64,000 bases of DNA from Heliopora coerulea (GCA_030142905.1 JASJOG010000145.1:124001-188000), one strand, 5' to 3'; shown: positions 24,001 through 31,400, counted from the stretch's first letter. The notes: generated by a model from the letters alone, not told the origin. A program made the numbers and translations.

Positions 24001-25189
24001 GATTAATCCATCATGGCGGCATTCATTTTTTCCGCACGGTTGAGTGATATTTAGCTTCATTGCCCCCTCTGTAGTTTTATATAATCTCTATAACTGGGAG
24101 GGCATGACAAAGGGGGCTGAGTAATGCAAGAGGTTTTTTTCCACAGTTTTCCCATTTTCATTACTTAAGAGTGAAGGAATATCAAAGAAACTGCCTGGTA
24201 AAGACATATAAATACATACATCTACTATATAGAGAATAATACTTGGGCACGCGGGAGATATGGAATTTATCTTCGAAAGTTCAATTTGATCTGCCACGAG
24301 TGGCAGATCAAATTGAACACGAGAAGATAAACTCCATATCTCCAAACGCCCACGTATTATTTTCGTTATTTCATAAACATTAACTTACGGTCTAAAGTGA
24401 GGATCAGCCATCTGGAAAGTTTATGTCTAGTTTTGGTCTCAAAAAAACTTGTTTTGCTCGCAGAAAATGAACGTCTGGTAATGAAACTGAAATCAACAAA
24501 CCACCACCGAGATACGAATTATAAAACATTGGATCTGATTGATCTAATAAAATATCCTACATGGCTTTTCATTGGTTTGTTGAACCAATATATACGTGTG
24601 ATAAAACACGATTTTTTTCACTGGCCGAAAACGTTGTATCACACTAAAGTTTATGAAATAAAAACGGATACCGAATATCTAATTACTACTGAGCAAAAGG
24701 TATGACTTCATCAGGAAAGTATGTTTGGAAGACCATATTCTCGAGTTTTGGGAAGCAATCGATAAAGAAATGATAAAGGAATGTTGCATTCAGGTATGTA
24801 AGCAGCTGTTTGAGGGGAGAAGCGTTGGATGACAACTCTTGAGAGTTTTAGTAATCTGGTAAGGTGACACTATTTAAAAAGGTGGCTGAATTCCCAGCAT
24901 TTGAATAAGACAACATTCCATCCACATTGTTTGGTTTAAGACATCTCTTCTGGGCGAGTAGAATGGTCTAGCTTTAGCCAAGGTGAAATTAAAAAGTCGG
25001 ATACAGACCGAGTGGAGTTGAACATAATCGCGAAGCAACAACCACACACTTAAGCTTTGACTCACGTACTTTTACAAGTGTGATTACGGAAAACGTAGCC
25101 GAGATTGCACGCGCACTTGTAGCTGCCAATCGTGTTGATGCAAGTGCCATTCCCACATAAATCTTTTGATTTGGCACATTGGTTGATAT
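4833..25189 (-). CDS. Gene D: cbEGF-LamG-cbEGF-PAN-EGF-cbEGF protein with hydrophobic C-terminus
   Basis: Nine exons on the minus strand join without frame breaks: 25070-25189 (cbEGF), 22026-22206, 21132-21344 and 20162-20304 (LamG), 17040-17165 (cbEGF), 12388-12612 (PAN), 10930-11052 (EGF), 10096-10221 (cbEGF) and 4833-5011 (tail with stop). The known part is about 478 codons. Every module border is phase 1, so each domain is a symmetric exon set. The product is probably secreted and held on the membrane by its hydrophobic C-terminus. The signal-peptide exon was not found and should lie between 25.2 and 27.4 kb. The introns hold a CR1 LINE, Penelope pieces, hammerhead repeats and several MITEs. 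Gene C is a paralogue with the same last five modules. Confidence 0.72.
5585..5735. repeat. AATG, GATA and GATTA microsatellites
   Basis: Runs of GAATGAATAAAT, then GATA, then GATTA. They form the A/T-rich tail of the LINE fragment that follows on the minus strand. Confidence 0.75.
5736..6045 (-). mobile_element. 5'-truncated LINE fragment (RT C-terminal end and 3' UTR)
   Basis: On the minus strand about 6040-5920 encodes a short peptide with the motif SGAMLWNSL followed by LTKFKKKVREL and a stop, the usual end of jockey/CR1-type reverse transcriptase ORFs. The 3' UTR then runs into a GATTA-type tail at 5708-5735, as expected for target-primed insertion. Confidence 0.6.
6074..6187. repeat. 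GATA/GACA then GA microsatellite
   Basis: Tetranucleotide GATAGACA units pass into an uninterrupted GA run. On the minus strand this is the TC tail at the 3' end of the LINE at 6188-9770. Confidence 0.85.
6338..7930 (-). pseudogene. LINE ORF2 fragment: endonuclease end and RT C-terminal half
   Basis: Motifs in order are GDLNTDLL and GISDHCLIYA of the APE-type endonuclease, then a linker, then [20 protein letters not shown] (RT block B), TYVDDTTI (block C, usually FADD in this group), WLLTNKLSFNAAKTE, and the C-terminal LWNSLP. Fingers and palm blocks 0-A are missing: the frame jumps from NALNNLIKLS straight to LKWFKSYLTDRV, so an internal in-frame deletion of the N-terminal RT occurred. Upstream the endonuclease is interrupted by a frameshift near 7930. 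Confidence 0.82.
7931..8374 (-). pseudogene. LINE ORF2 fragment: endonuclease N-terminal part, frameshifted
   Basis: Two overlapping frames carry endonuclease motifs: LASLNIASL and IDILAINESRLD (8168-8374), and RNGGGVAIYIRN followed by SCYRPPNGD (about 8160-7960). They are separated by a frame change near 8168-8160 and again near 7930. This matches a decayed APE endonuclease joined to the fragment at 6338-7930. Confidence 0.7.
8546..8938 (-). pseudogene. LINE ORF1 SGNH-hydrolase domain
   Basis: The frame starts at an ATG (8936-8938) and reads VVIGDSTISRL, the SGNH block I with GDS, later ILHIGRNDL (block III, GxND) and VWISELTPL. The catalytic Asp-His block is not visible before the frame ends. 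Such esterase domains are known from ORF1 proteins of CR1-type LINEs. The sequence continues upstream as a lysine-rich segment and coiled coil in the same element. Confidence 0.72.
9880..9970. repeat. GACA/GATA microsatellite
   Basis: About 90 bases of GACAGACAGATA units next to the gene D cbEGF exon. Confidence 0.88.
10096..10221 (-). CDS. Gene D exon: calcium-binding EGF domain
   Basis: A 126-nt phase 1-1 exon with AG acceptor at 10222-10223 and GT donor at 10095-10094. The peptide begins DENEC and has six cysteines in EGF spacing. CINTIGSYEC matches the Asp/Asn hydroxylation pattern of calcium-binding EGF modules. It closely matches the gene C exon 28530-28655, and both are the last EGF before the tail exon. 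Confidence 0.9.
10418..10655 (+). mobile_element. tRNA-headed SINE with inverted flanks (copy 1)
   Basis: A tRNA-like core at about 10538-10608 has box A TAGCTCAATGGTTAGAG and box B GGTTCGATCCC, and its ends can pair as an acceptor-like stem. The element ends with a block CGTTTTCTGAGGATAAAGC and ACGTTCATC. The same block appears inverted before the tRNA part (GATGAACGTTCGTCAAGC at 10424). Related copies are at 22955-23105 (minus), 23285-23425 and 59457-59630. Confidence 0.65.
10660..10850. repeat. GTAATC/GTCGT imperfect repeat
   Basis: Irregular 6-base units such as GTAATCGTT and GTCGTGGTT in the intron between the two last EGF exons of gene D. A much longer array of the same kind lies in the matching intron of gene C (28731-29440). 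Confidence 0.6.
10930..11052 (-). CDS. Gene D exon: EGF-like domain (AIDDC type)
   Basis: A 123-nt phase 1-1 exon with acceptor AG at 11053-11054 and donor GT at 10929-10928. It starts AIDDC, has six cysteines and ends GYFGDGKNCEG. The hydroxylation motif of calcium-binding EGFs is absent between cysteines 3 and 4. The same module sits before the last cbEGF in genes A, B and C. Confidence 0.9.
11053..12387. other. Gene D intron, no recognised element
   Basis: Contains a G run at 11521-11534 and a short TTAGG-like stretch near 12195-12230. I see no exon or complete repeat. Confidence 0.4.
12388..12612 (-). CDS. Gene D exon: PAN/apple domain
   Basis: A 225-nt phase 1-1 exon with acceptor AG at 12613-12614 and donor GT at 12387-12386. 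The peptide starts VPPVRWIE, then has GCF, CKYTC, a cysteine in ERSC, MCYLAS and a final cysteine before TDLFEKG, giving the six-cysteine PAN layout. It is closest to the second PAN of gene C (30438-30662). PAN domains mediate protein or carbohydrate binding outside cells (family knowledge). Confidence 0.87.
12783..12860. repeat. Degenerate TTAGGG-like repeat
   Basis: TTAGGGTTAGAGTTAGGATT-type units lie in the intron upstream of the gene D PAN exon. Confidence 0.7.
13060..13400. repeat. Cluster of GCCATTTT/AAAATGGC motifs
   Basis: The words CCATTTTGGC, GGCCAAAA, GCCATTTT and their complements recur about ten times at irregular spacing. It is not a tandem array with fixed period. No coding or transposon signature is seen. 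Confidence 0.5.
13555..13845. repeat. Cluster of ACCAATT/AATTGGT motifs
   Basis: The palindromic words ACCAATT and AATTGGT recur about eight times among TTTAAA-rich sequence at irregular spacing. Confidence 0.45.
14106..14345 (-). pseudogene. Penelope-like element remnant (GIY-YIG C-terminal end)
   Basis: The minus-strand frame ends with FFEALYFKHKSPALNTGLKAS, similar to the last helix of GIY-YIG domains in Penelope-like elements (an ALYIK..PxLN motif). Catalytic GIY and YIG blocks are not visible. It lies head-to-head with the next remnant. Confidence 0.42.
14440..14940 (+). mobile_element. 5'-truncated Penelope-like element with hammerhead-like end
   Basis: The plus-strand frame 14469-14717 ends with ALKLKEATYIQNKKRQLNTQ, the usual C-terminal helix of the GIY-YIG domain of Penelope-like elements. 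About 150 bases downstream, 14869-14901 shows CTGAAGA, a hairpin GGCAT/ATGCC, then GAAAC and GTC, the order of a hammerhead core. Terminal repeats of this element class are known to carry hammerhead motifs. RT is absent. Confidence 0.58.
14869..14901 (+). ncRNA. Hammerhead-ribozyme-like motif, Penelope end
   Basis: CTGAAGA (14869-14875), one unpaired T, stem II GGCAT..ATGCC, GAAAC, then GTC with predicted cleavage after 14901. Stem I can form only about 3 pairs here, so self-cleavage is doubtful. Confidence 0.45.
15002..15585 (-). mobile_element. 5'-truncated LINE (RT C-terminal part)
   Basis: The minus-strand frame 15205-15585 reads FYTTCIRSVLDYAVPVFH, then ELERIQKRALAIMCPG and the histidine-rich C-terminal HRNLCNSLF, typical for the thumb and tail of jockey/CR1-type RTs. 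The 3' UTR ends near 15002 with TATC-type repeats. The 5' side is cut at a TA microsatellite. The start of the frame is set by the truncation, not by a real initiation codon. Confidence 0.72.
15682..15831. ncRNA. 150-bp palindrome with a hammerhead ribozyme fold on both strands
   Basis: Two 74-bp arms (15682-15755 and 15758-15831) are exact reverse complements around a GG centre, and TA microsatellites flank both sides or stand close by. On the plus strand, stem I GTCGT (15759-15763) pairs with ACGAC (15796-15800). The core CTGATGA is at 15764-15770, stem II CGC-GTAA-GCG follows, then GAAA (15783-15786), stem III ACA/TGT, and predicted cleavage after A 15795. The same fold exists on the minus strand by symmetry. 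Confidence 0.72.
15832..17039. other. Gene D intron, TA repeat and one TTAGG-like stretch
   Basis: A TA run covers 15831-15866. Around 16695-16805, TTAGGATTAAGG on one side and CCTAATCCTAACC on the other form an inverted, degenerate telomere-like block. No exon is seen. Confidence 0.45.
17040..17165 (-). CDS. Gene D exon: calcium-binding EGF domain
   Basis: A 126-nt phase 1-1 exon; acceptor AG 17166-17167, donor GT 17039-17038. It starts DVDEC and contains CINTIGSYRC, the calcium-binding EGF signature with a hydroxylation site, and six cysteines. It joins in frame to the last LamG exon upstream and to the PAN exon downstream. Confidence 0.9.
17330..17490. repeat. CTCACTGGYTCTTTTGT minisatellite fragment
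   Basis: Pyrimidine-rich units CTCTCACTGGCTCTTTTGT and an end block GTTCGATTTATTGGACACTG. The same units and end block appear inverted at 58300-58520. Confidence 0.6.
17491..17735. mobile_element. MITE with TAAGCCTNGTTCTCATATAATCA ends
   Basis: The left end 17491-17515 and right end 17711-17735 are near-perfect inverted repeats of about 23 bases around a 195-bp non-coding core. The core holds a second inverted pair (TCGTACGA words). Confidence 0.62.
17736..18609. other. Intron with one decayed TTAACTCTTTC-family MITE
   Basis: About 18000-18115 carries the AAAATCGTCTGGCGTT core of the family described at 3275-3375. Otherwise there is nothing recognisable. Confidence 0.4.
18610..19015. mobile_element. 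Foldback element with ~80-bp inverted arms
   Basis: The left arm contains ACCCAGGGTCTTT and CTGGAGAAAGACCCTGG. The right arm, read in reverse, has ACCCAGGGCTTTT and CTGGAGAAAGATCCTGG. The arms are about 80 bases with roughly 240 bases between. No ORF is meaningful. Confidence 0.6.
19078..19245. repeat. Dispersed repeat, copy 1
   Basis: About 165 bases match 41281-41460, sharing blocks such as GTTTACTTTTAGATTTGAC and CAAATC.ATAACAAGTA. No domain or inverted ends are seen. Confidence 0.6.
19899..19999. mobile_element. 101-bp MITE with TTAACTCTTTC ends
   Basis: Starts TTAACTCTTTCGAGG and ends AAGAGTTAA, with core AAAATCGTTTGGCATTAG. It has the same length as the copy at 3275-3375. Confidence 0.72.
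20162..20304 (-). CDS. Gene D exon: LamG domain, C-terminal part
   Basis: A 143-nt exon; acceptor AG 20305-20306, donor GT 20161-20160. One base completes the preceding codon, and the exon leaves one base, so the LamG set ends in phase 1. GFHGCVGLLRIGG is the typical last LamG strand with its cysteine, and the partner cysteine follows in SSCAS. In gene C the equivalent part is fused to an EGF in one exon. Confidence 0.88.
20544..20660. repeat. 23-bp-arm hairpin followed by CT and TA microsatellites
   Basis: Arms 20544-20566 and 20571-20593 are exact reverse complements around a GAAT loop. A CT run (20594-20633) and a TA run to about 20656 follow directly. Confidence 0.8.
20690..20995. ncRNA. 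Decayed hammerhead-type palindromic repeat
   Basis: The block AGAGTGCTCAATAC and GTAGAGC at 20690-20717 matches 15650-15677. CTGAAGA..GAAACAG occurs at 20738-20763. At 20871-20929, stem I CTACGTCGT/ACGACGTAG and GAAACACCGTGTA are kept but the CTGATGA core is replaced by TACATGT. Longer inverted arms (20840-20880 against 20915-20956, about 40 bp) enclose it. It reads as a rearranged member of the 15682-15831 family. Confidence 0.5.
20996..21051. repeat. TA microsatellite
   Basis: TA dinucleotides interrupted by TGCATA. Another TA run lies at 20800-20838. Confidence 0.85.
21132..21344 (-). CDS. Gene D exon: LamG domain, middle part
   Basis: A 213-nt exon; acceptor AG 21345-21346, donor GT (GTAAGT) 21131-21130. 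It reads FDLGSGP, then EWYDIQMMRI, then NFYFGGLE. It has the same length and phases as 848-1060 in gene E and continues in frame into 20162-20304. Confidence 0.86.
22026..22206 (-). CDS. Gene D exon: LamG domain, N-terminal part
   Basis: A 181-nt exon; acceptor AG 22207-22208, donor GT 22025-22024. It reads VSFSGNSTMVF, then NGIIFYSEK and FIGLALKK. It is the direct counterpart of 2655-2835. Two bases at the end join one base of the next exon to keep the LamG frame. Confidence 0.86.
22402..22646. mobile_element. Inverted pair of Penelope-like terminal repeats (foldback)
   Basis: Arms of about 105 bases (22402-22510 and 22535-22646) are imperfect reverse complements. The right arm contains CTGAAGA (22575 region) and, after a short stretch, AAAACGTCAGCTG, like the CTGAAGA..GAAACGTCAGTC end of the element at 48355-48394 but with the conserved G of GAAA changed. 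Confidence 0.45.
22955..23425. mobile_element. Two inverted tRNA-headed SINE copies
   Basis: The minus-strand copy lies at 22955-23105 with complement of box B near 23030. The plus-strand copy lies at 23285-23425 with box A TGGCTCAATGGTTAGAG and box B GGTTTGATCCCC, ending TCTGAGGATAGAGCTTGACG. They face each other across about 180 bases, which share further inverted similarity. Confidence 0.62.
23671..24090. mobile_element. MITE with TAGNGATCACATAAA ends, copy 1
   Basis: The left end TAGGGATCACATAAATCTAG and the right end complement TAGAGATTATATAAAACTAC form inverted repeats followed by GGGGCAATGA-type blocks. The core matches, in opposite orientation, the element at 55724-56177 (shared CAAATTGTTCTTC and GGAAGTT blocks). 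No ORF. Confidence 0.62.
24236..24361. repeat. Palindrome with ~62-bp imperfect arms
   Basis: The centre CTGCCAC-GA-GTGGCAG at 24291-24306 extends outwards through GATCAAATTGAAC and GATATGGA.. blocks to ATAATACNTGGGC at both outer ends. Confidence 0.72.
25070..25189 (-). CDS. Gene D exon: calcium-binding EGF domain (first recognised exon)
   Basis: A 120-nt phase 1-1 exon; acceptor AG 25190-25191, donor GT 25069-25068. It begins DINQC, carries [10 protein letters not shown] and has six cysteines; the loop between cysteines 2 and 3 is one residue shorter than in the others. Its last base plus the first two of the LamG exon give an ATG codon in frame. A further upstream exon is expected but not seen. 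Confidence 0.83.
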
Positions 25190-25858
25190 CTACAAAAACA
25201 ACAGAGTTACGTTAGCCAAAAAAGTCAAGGGACTGCTGAAACTTCACTCCGAGGTAAGGCCTTGTTCGACAGTTCTCTGAACCTTTTGACTTTTTACACA
25301 TCATTCGACAATGCCAACTAAACACTCTACTTTTATATCGGAGTGACTTTAGTTGCTTTGGACTTCAGAAAAATTATAATAATCCCTTTCGACATTTGAA
25401 CTATTCCGGTAAAAACCCAAGAACTTGTCGAACTGGTTTAAAAACCCTAGCCTGGTCCAAGACGTCTCCCAATCCACGCATGCATATGCAGCCTGCAAGT
25501 TCCTTACTCAGATCATGTAGAAATACACCTAGCGATAAGCAAACTCGCTTTGAGATACGAAGTCGCGAGAGGCGGTGAGAACTCGACTTGTTCCGCTTGC
25601 AGAAAATCGAATTTACTTTGTTAAAACTGGGGCGCAATGTTAATGAGGTCACGATCCCTTTTTGAGTGAAATAAACAAAGATTGTCATGCTTTGGTTGGT
25701 TAAATTACCGACACACCTGCGACCAAAATACAGATCGGAAAAACACATGGCGCTAGGCAGCAGGGAAAAGTCCGTTTCTCCCCAATTTTTTTCCTTTCCC
25801 AAAAATAAAAAAAAAACCTCCGGAAAGAAAACGGGCCTTGAGACAGTCTATCACTAAT

Positions 25859-25962
25859 ATTAACACTTATATGATTAAAAGTCTCCATTAACGCGTAAAA
25901 TCGTCTGGCGTTAGCTAGGATAAAATAATGGAATACTCGTAGTTAGGCCAGAAAGTGTTAAT
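25859..25962. mobile_element. MITE of the TTAACTCTTTC family, diverged
   Basis: The ends ATTAACACTT and AAGTGTTAAT are inverted, and the core AAAATCGTCTGGCGTTAGC is conserved. No exon of gene D was found in 25190-27371. Confidence 0.65.
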
Positions 25963-26464
25963 AAGTAACTGCTGAATTCATAAATTTAATTAGGACTAAG
26001 TTATCAAAGATTCTGAATTCACCTGCATTTTCTCTTCCGCTGATTAACTTCGTAGGAGCTAGCAGACAAAAAGCTATTAGTACAAAATGCGCGATCATTC
26101 TTTAGCTTTCCCTCAACGCAAGTTGGTTTTACACGCCATGATTGAAGCCAGTAAACTTACTCCGTTTCTTACGTCACGAAAACATTGTTTTGTCATGACA
26201 ACGAGCTTCACCGATAAGTGCCTGGTGCCATCTGTTACGTCACAAACGAGCCTGGTTCTCTTGTATTTGCCATAGTCGCCGATCAGGGCTTTATAACGTC
26301 ACTAATTGTGTAGTAATCATATAAAGATACTGTAGCTGATCACGACCCTTTAACTCTGTTAAAACTCGAAGTTTACGCTGGGTGAAAGACAGGGCTAAAT
26401 GTTAACCTTGAAGCCAAAACGACAGAACTGGAGCCATATTTCCGCATCAGTTTCAGCTTCCTCT

Positions 26465-26680
26465 TATAAAAATTTCACATCCAATTTCACGTATGAAAAT
26501 TTTATTTCATATGTGAATGGTTTCAATTCCATATGTGAAATGAAAATTTCGTAGGTGACATTAATTTTTGTATGTGAGTGTTCCATTTCATATGTGAAAT
26601 ACTTGTTTCGTACACCAAGATTTCACATGTGAAATATTAAACCAGTTCATCTCACATGTGAATAAGGTATTTCATTGGTC
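26465..26680. repeat. TTTCACATGTGAAA palindrome cluster 1
   Basis: At least eight variants of TTTCATATGTGAAAT, TTTCACATGTGAAAT and TTTCGTA.GTGA recur at irregular spacing in about 215 bases. See the matching clusters at 29885, 38155, 51790, 60040 and 63965. Confidence 0.7.
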
Positions 26681-27212
26681 GTTCCATGTCCGCCATTTTC
26701 TATTTCGCCGTTCGATTGGCAGTTAGCCTTCCTGGCATGATAGAGTTCAGAGATCAGGACTTTGAGTTGTAAACGACATAAGAGTACAAGTCAAAACGTC
26801 TTCTGAGATCGTCGGTGTCTATCGGCGACGTAATTTTCCACTTCGTAAAAGGTCGTTGCCAACCTGAACGGTCGAAGCCATCAATGTTTCCCCCATCCCC
26901 AAGTGTACTCTTCTCAATTCAACTCTATAAGTCGCATCAGCCAGAAACACGCTCAAAATCTTTTACGTGTTTTCTTTCCTTGACTTTAAATTCAACGACG
27001 GATTATCTAGGGTCACCTTACCCAAACCGAAACCCTAACCTAACCGTCCCAGTATCGGGTTTCCCTCCTCACTTATACCCTAACTTGAGCACAAGTAGCT
27101 TAATTATTCTAATTTTAGCATTTTGACTATACGAATGTTCAAATAAAATAAAATAGTGCAGAGTAAAACAAAATAAAGGACTTAGTGCAAAGAAAATAAA
27201 ATAATTTTTCCA

Positions 27213-27282
27213 TGGATTCGAGCCCACACTCATTACCGATCGCTCTTGGTCGCACTAGCCACTACACTAGGTTTGCAGGCTC
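27213..27282 (-). mobile_element. tRNA-like sequence, probable SINE head
   Basis: On the minus strand, AGTGGCTAGTGCGACC resembles box A with a D-arm and GGGCTCGAATCC is a good box B about 35 bases later. The arms do not form a full cloverleaf by eye, so a tRNA-derived repeat or tRNA pseudogene is more likely than a functional gene. Confidence 0.45.
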
Positions 27283-27371
27283 AGTTGATCCTGGTTAAAA
27301 TCGGGCAGTCACATGATCAACGATGATCTTTTATTGGAAATGTAGTTTCTGCTAGATACAGGAAATGATTG

Positions 27372-27547
27372 CTAGAGTGCGGAACCAATAATCTGAGTCA
27401 ATAGGAATGCAGTGATTGTGAACCCAGCATGGCTGGTGAAAGTTAAATTGGCTGTCGATTTTCCAGCTAGAACGAACTTCAAGATGGTGAATATGGAACC
27501 AGAATGTCTGTTGTAAAAATCTTCATCTTCGCGTTGTTTAATTGTCT
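27372..27547 (-). CDS. Gene C terminal exon: hydrophobic tail, GPI-signal-like
   Basis: Acceptor AG is at 27548-27549; two bases complete a codon and the frame ends with TAG at 27372-27374. The exon begins ETIKQRED-like, passes through a charged stretch and AGKSTANLT, and ends in the hydrophobic run ITAFLLTQIIGSAL directly before the stop. It matches the gene D tail in start, length and layout. Confidence 0.68.
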
Positions 27548-28106
27548 CTAAATATTGGAAAGTTGAAGATGTACATTTAGAAATGACACTATTAAAATAG
27601 TATGCTAGAGAACTCAAACTACCAAAAAAAATTAAATAATATCCGAACGTATAAACGGACGAACGGACGGACAAACGATGAACGAACTAACAAACGAATG
27701 AACGAACGGACAAACGGACACCCGAACGGACAAACGTACGGACGAAAGAACGAGGAAACGAGCGAACGAGTGAACGAGCAAACCAGCAAAGAAATAAATG
27801 AACGAATAAATTAAGGATAAGACTACAATCATGGCCAAAAATACCTGGGAAAGCTTTGCAAATAACTCCTTATTAATCGTACTAAAGACGAAAGAGGGAA
27901 TATCGTTCCCTCCTCCTCCCCTCCCCCTCTATCAATGTTACTTCATCCCACCATGTTAGATGATGTTGTCTGTGTGATACGCAAAGCGAAAAATTGACCA
28001 AAAACTCGCAACAGTGAATAGGGGGAAGCGGGTTGTCAAAAGTGCATTAATTTTAAAGTGTAGACCAAGTATTTTTGGTCAGGATTGTAGTCATTCACAA
28101 GCCAAA

Positions 28107-28142
<36 letters not shown>

Positions 28143-28377
28143 CTAACTAACTACAGACGGAACTGTTTCGGCCTACTGGGCCTCATCAGTATAGTGCTGA
28201 CGAGCAGGATGGAGAAGCCTATATTATATAGGCAACTCAAATGTCCCACACTTGTGGTACATCTAAGCCATGCCAGAGTGCTCTAACTAGAGACTAGTGG
28301 TATATATATATATATACTAGTATATAACTAACTACAGACGGAACCGTTTTGGCTTATTGGGCCTCATCAGTGTAGTG

Positions 28378-28411
<34 letters not shown>

Positions 28412-28427
28412 TATATATATATATATA

Positions 28428-28463
<36 letters not shown>

Positions 28464-31400
28464 TGGGATACTACAGTTCCATTCTATTTAATATCGCTTA
28501 TGCATGTGGAACATAAGGTGTATAATTACCTCTTTCACAAATTTTGCCGTTCAAAAGAAAGCCATCTTTACAAACACATTTGTAACTGCCAAAGGTGTTG
28601 ATACAGTCAGCATTTTGCCCACATAGGTTTTCATACACGGCACATTCATTCTCATCTACAAACAAATTACTGATTTTGTTCAGCCACTGGGAAAATATGG
28701 AAACAGCAGCCGTGGACTTAGTAGCTTGGTTGTCGTTATGGTCATTAACATGGACGTTTTTATGATGGTCATGATAGTGCTTGTGGTCATTGCCATAGGG
28801 GTAACGATGATGGTGGTGGTGTATCGTGATCGCGGGCATGATGAATGTCGTGGTCATGGTGGAAGTCATTATGATAGTGGTGGGAGGTGGTGGTTGTCAT
28901 AGCAACAATGGTGGAAATGTTGTTGTTGGTGTTTTTGGTGGTCATGGTGGCGACCATGGTGGTAGCCATGGTGGTAACGATGATGGATGCCGTAGTGATG
29001 GTGGCGGTAAATCGTGATAGTGACAGTGCGCATGATGAAAGTCGTGGCCTTGGTGAAAGTCGTAATGATAGTGGTGGCAAGTGGTGGTTGTAGTACCAAT
29101 CGATGAAGTAATCGCGACCATGGTGGCGATCACGGTGATAGTCATGGTCGTTGTAGTGGTCGTGAGTGTGGTTCTGGACGTAGTCGTGGACGCGAAAGTA
29201 CACGTCAATCGATGTAGATATGGTCATACAGACGTGGACGGACATGAACGTGAACGTGCTCGTGCTCGTGCTCGTGCTCGTAGTCCTGAACGAGGTCAGG
29301 TCGTAGCCTGGTCGTGAATAAGATGTGGCCGTGGTCGTGGTCTTGAATAAGGTCTGGTCTTGGTCGTAGTTGGGGATGAGGTCTGGTCGTGGTCATGGTC
29401 GTTGCCGTGGCCGTTAACGAGGTCATAGTAATAGACTCGAGTATAGACCAGCAAAAATCAATAAACAAAGACTTCACTTAAAAGCCATTTTTGTTTCAAA
29501 TTTAGCGAATTCACCTTCGCACGTCTCTCCATCTCCAATATATCCTAAAAGACATCGACAAATATAATGGTGGTTCCTTTTTAAGCAATATGCCAATGAA
29601 TTACATTTCTTGGTCACTCCATTGCAATCATCTATTGCTAAATGGACAGAGAGTAGAGAATAAAAAATCAGCCATCAACTGGCATGTTTGACTGTCAGAT
29701 ACAAGGAGATCATAATGAACGTCTTCATACTTATTTTCTTGGGATTTTTAGTAAAACCAGGAATCACCTGCACTAACCAGTTACTAAGGTCTGACTTCGC
29801 CAACTTCCCTCAAAGTTTGGTGAAAAGTCACACGGCCGAACGATACATCTTCCCTTCATACTGTTAGGAAAATTGCTCATGTCAGTTCACATGTTTCAGT
29901 TCTACATGTGAAATGAAAATTTCACATGTGAAATTATTTTTCATATCTGAAATTAATTTTAATACGTGAATCTAACATTTCACATGTGTAATGCATGTTT
30001 CGTATACCAACGTTTCACACGCGAAATTATGAACCACGGAATTTCACATGTGAATTAGGTATTTCGTATGTGAAAACGTTGACATGTCGTATGAGAAATG
30101 AACGTTTCATATATGAAAATGTTTCAATTTCATGTACTTTGCACAAGTGAAGTGACATGTTAAATTTTCGTTAGGGTATACCTCTTATTAAACTTCAAGG
30201 TTAGGCAACTAATCTGCCCAGCCTTATCAGGTTATGGTAATTTGGTAACGTTAATGCACATATTTTTGTGACGTAACGCTTTATCGCGGTCAGCCAACGA
30301 CCATACATTCGAAGTTTCAAAGCTTGACATCACTGATGAAATCATCAATGAGGTCATCACTTAGTGCTATCTGTTCACTCTCCTAAGGCTTGGGGCACCC
30401 CAACAAGAACTGACTTAAAGGACACGCTTGAGCAAACCTTTTTCAAATAAGTCCGTGCTATACTGACAGTTTTGTAGCACTTTACGTTCGCGATTGGAGG
30501 CCAAGTAACACATTTTCTTCTTCTTGTCAAATCTCGCAGTTATGCACGAACGTTCAATCTGACAGGTATATTTACAATGGTCCTCTTTCAATACACTGAT
30601 GCTGTGGAAGTATTTGGTATCAAAGCAGCCACCACGATATTCAATCCATCTGACATGTGGAACTGAGAATATTAAAAAGGAAATAGGGAAACTAAGCAAC
30701 TTTGAAGTCGACAACTCAGAAAAGCACGTCAGCTTTTCAAATTCAGAGCCTAAAGCTTTGGGCTTAATCAAAGGCTTTCGATCAACGGGGGCAACATCAA
30801 CAGCAGTTGGATATATCACATTGCAGTCCTTCACATATACTTTAGAAATTGAAGGTGTTTTGCCGTGTTTATATAGCCTGATGCGAACACGAGAAGAAGG
30901 TTGGCTGCTATTATGCTCTACCGATTCGGGAGGTCTTCGGGTGATCCAAAAGAGTAAAAAAACGATTTTTATGTCATTGTGCTTCCCATTAGAAAATAGA
31001 AACTCAAATTTTACTTTCCCAACAACCCTGCAATCCTAAAACCTGACAACTAAACAAAATTAATACTCTGTTCATATGCCACGATTAACTACGCCTCTCT
31101 CCTCTAACACCTGTATCTGAGGTATTTTTGTCAACGACTGTACTCAATGTCTAGCTGATCTTATCACACGAGCTTATTTAACGTAATTTTATGCCATATC
31201 AAATACGTTGATGTCGGAATTCTAGATTCGATTTTCAAGTTTCTTTTGGAGAACTCGCGTTGAATGTTTTCCTAACCCTTTCGAGTTCAACATGTCCTCT
31301 CCCTTCTTATGATTATATTCATCATACTGGCATAGTTCTTAATATGAGGAATATCATCATAGAAATGTCGACTCTCCAGGTTTCTATTTATCACTCAAAC

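Larger units (their letters stand above)
28108..28460 (-). mobile_element. Retrozyme-like tandem hammerhead repeat between TA tracts
   Basis: Two hammerhead-like motifs on the minus strand (28150-28195 and 28331-28376) lie in direct orientation with predicted cleavage sites 181 nt apart. TA microsatellites border the pair on both sides (28108-28140, 28378-28460) and a short TA tract lies within. Direct hammerhead repeats spaced by under 400 nt are the hallmark of small circular-RNA-producing retrozymes described in plants and animals. No ORF is present, as expected. It lies in the last intron of gene C. Confidence 0.65.

Noticed and set aside
28787..29245. His/Thr/Met-rich frames on both strands
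   Set aside because: They are by-products of the imperfect GTCGTG/GTCATG array.
30599..31039. 146-codon plus-strand frame
   Set aside because: Its first part is antisense to the PAN exon 30438-30662, and the rest has no recognisable motif.
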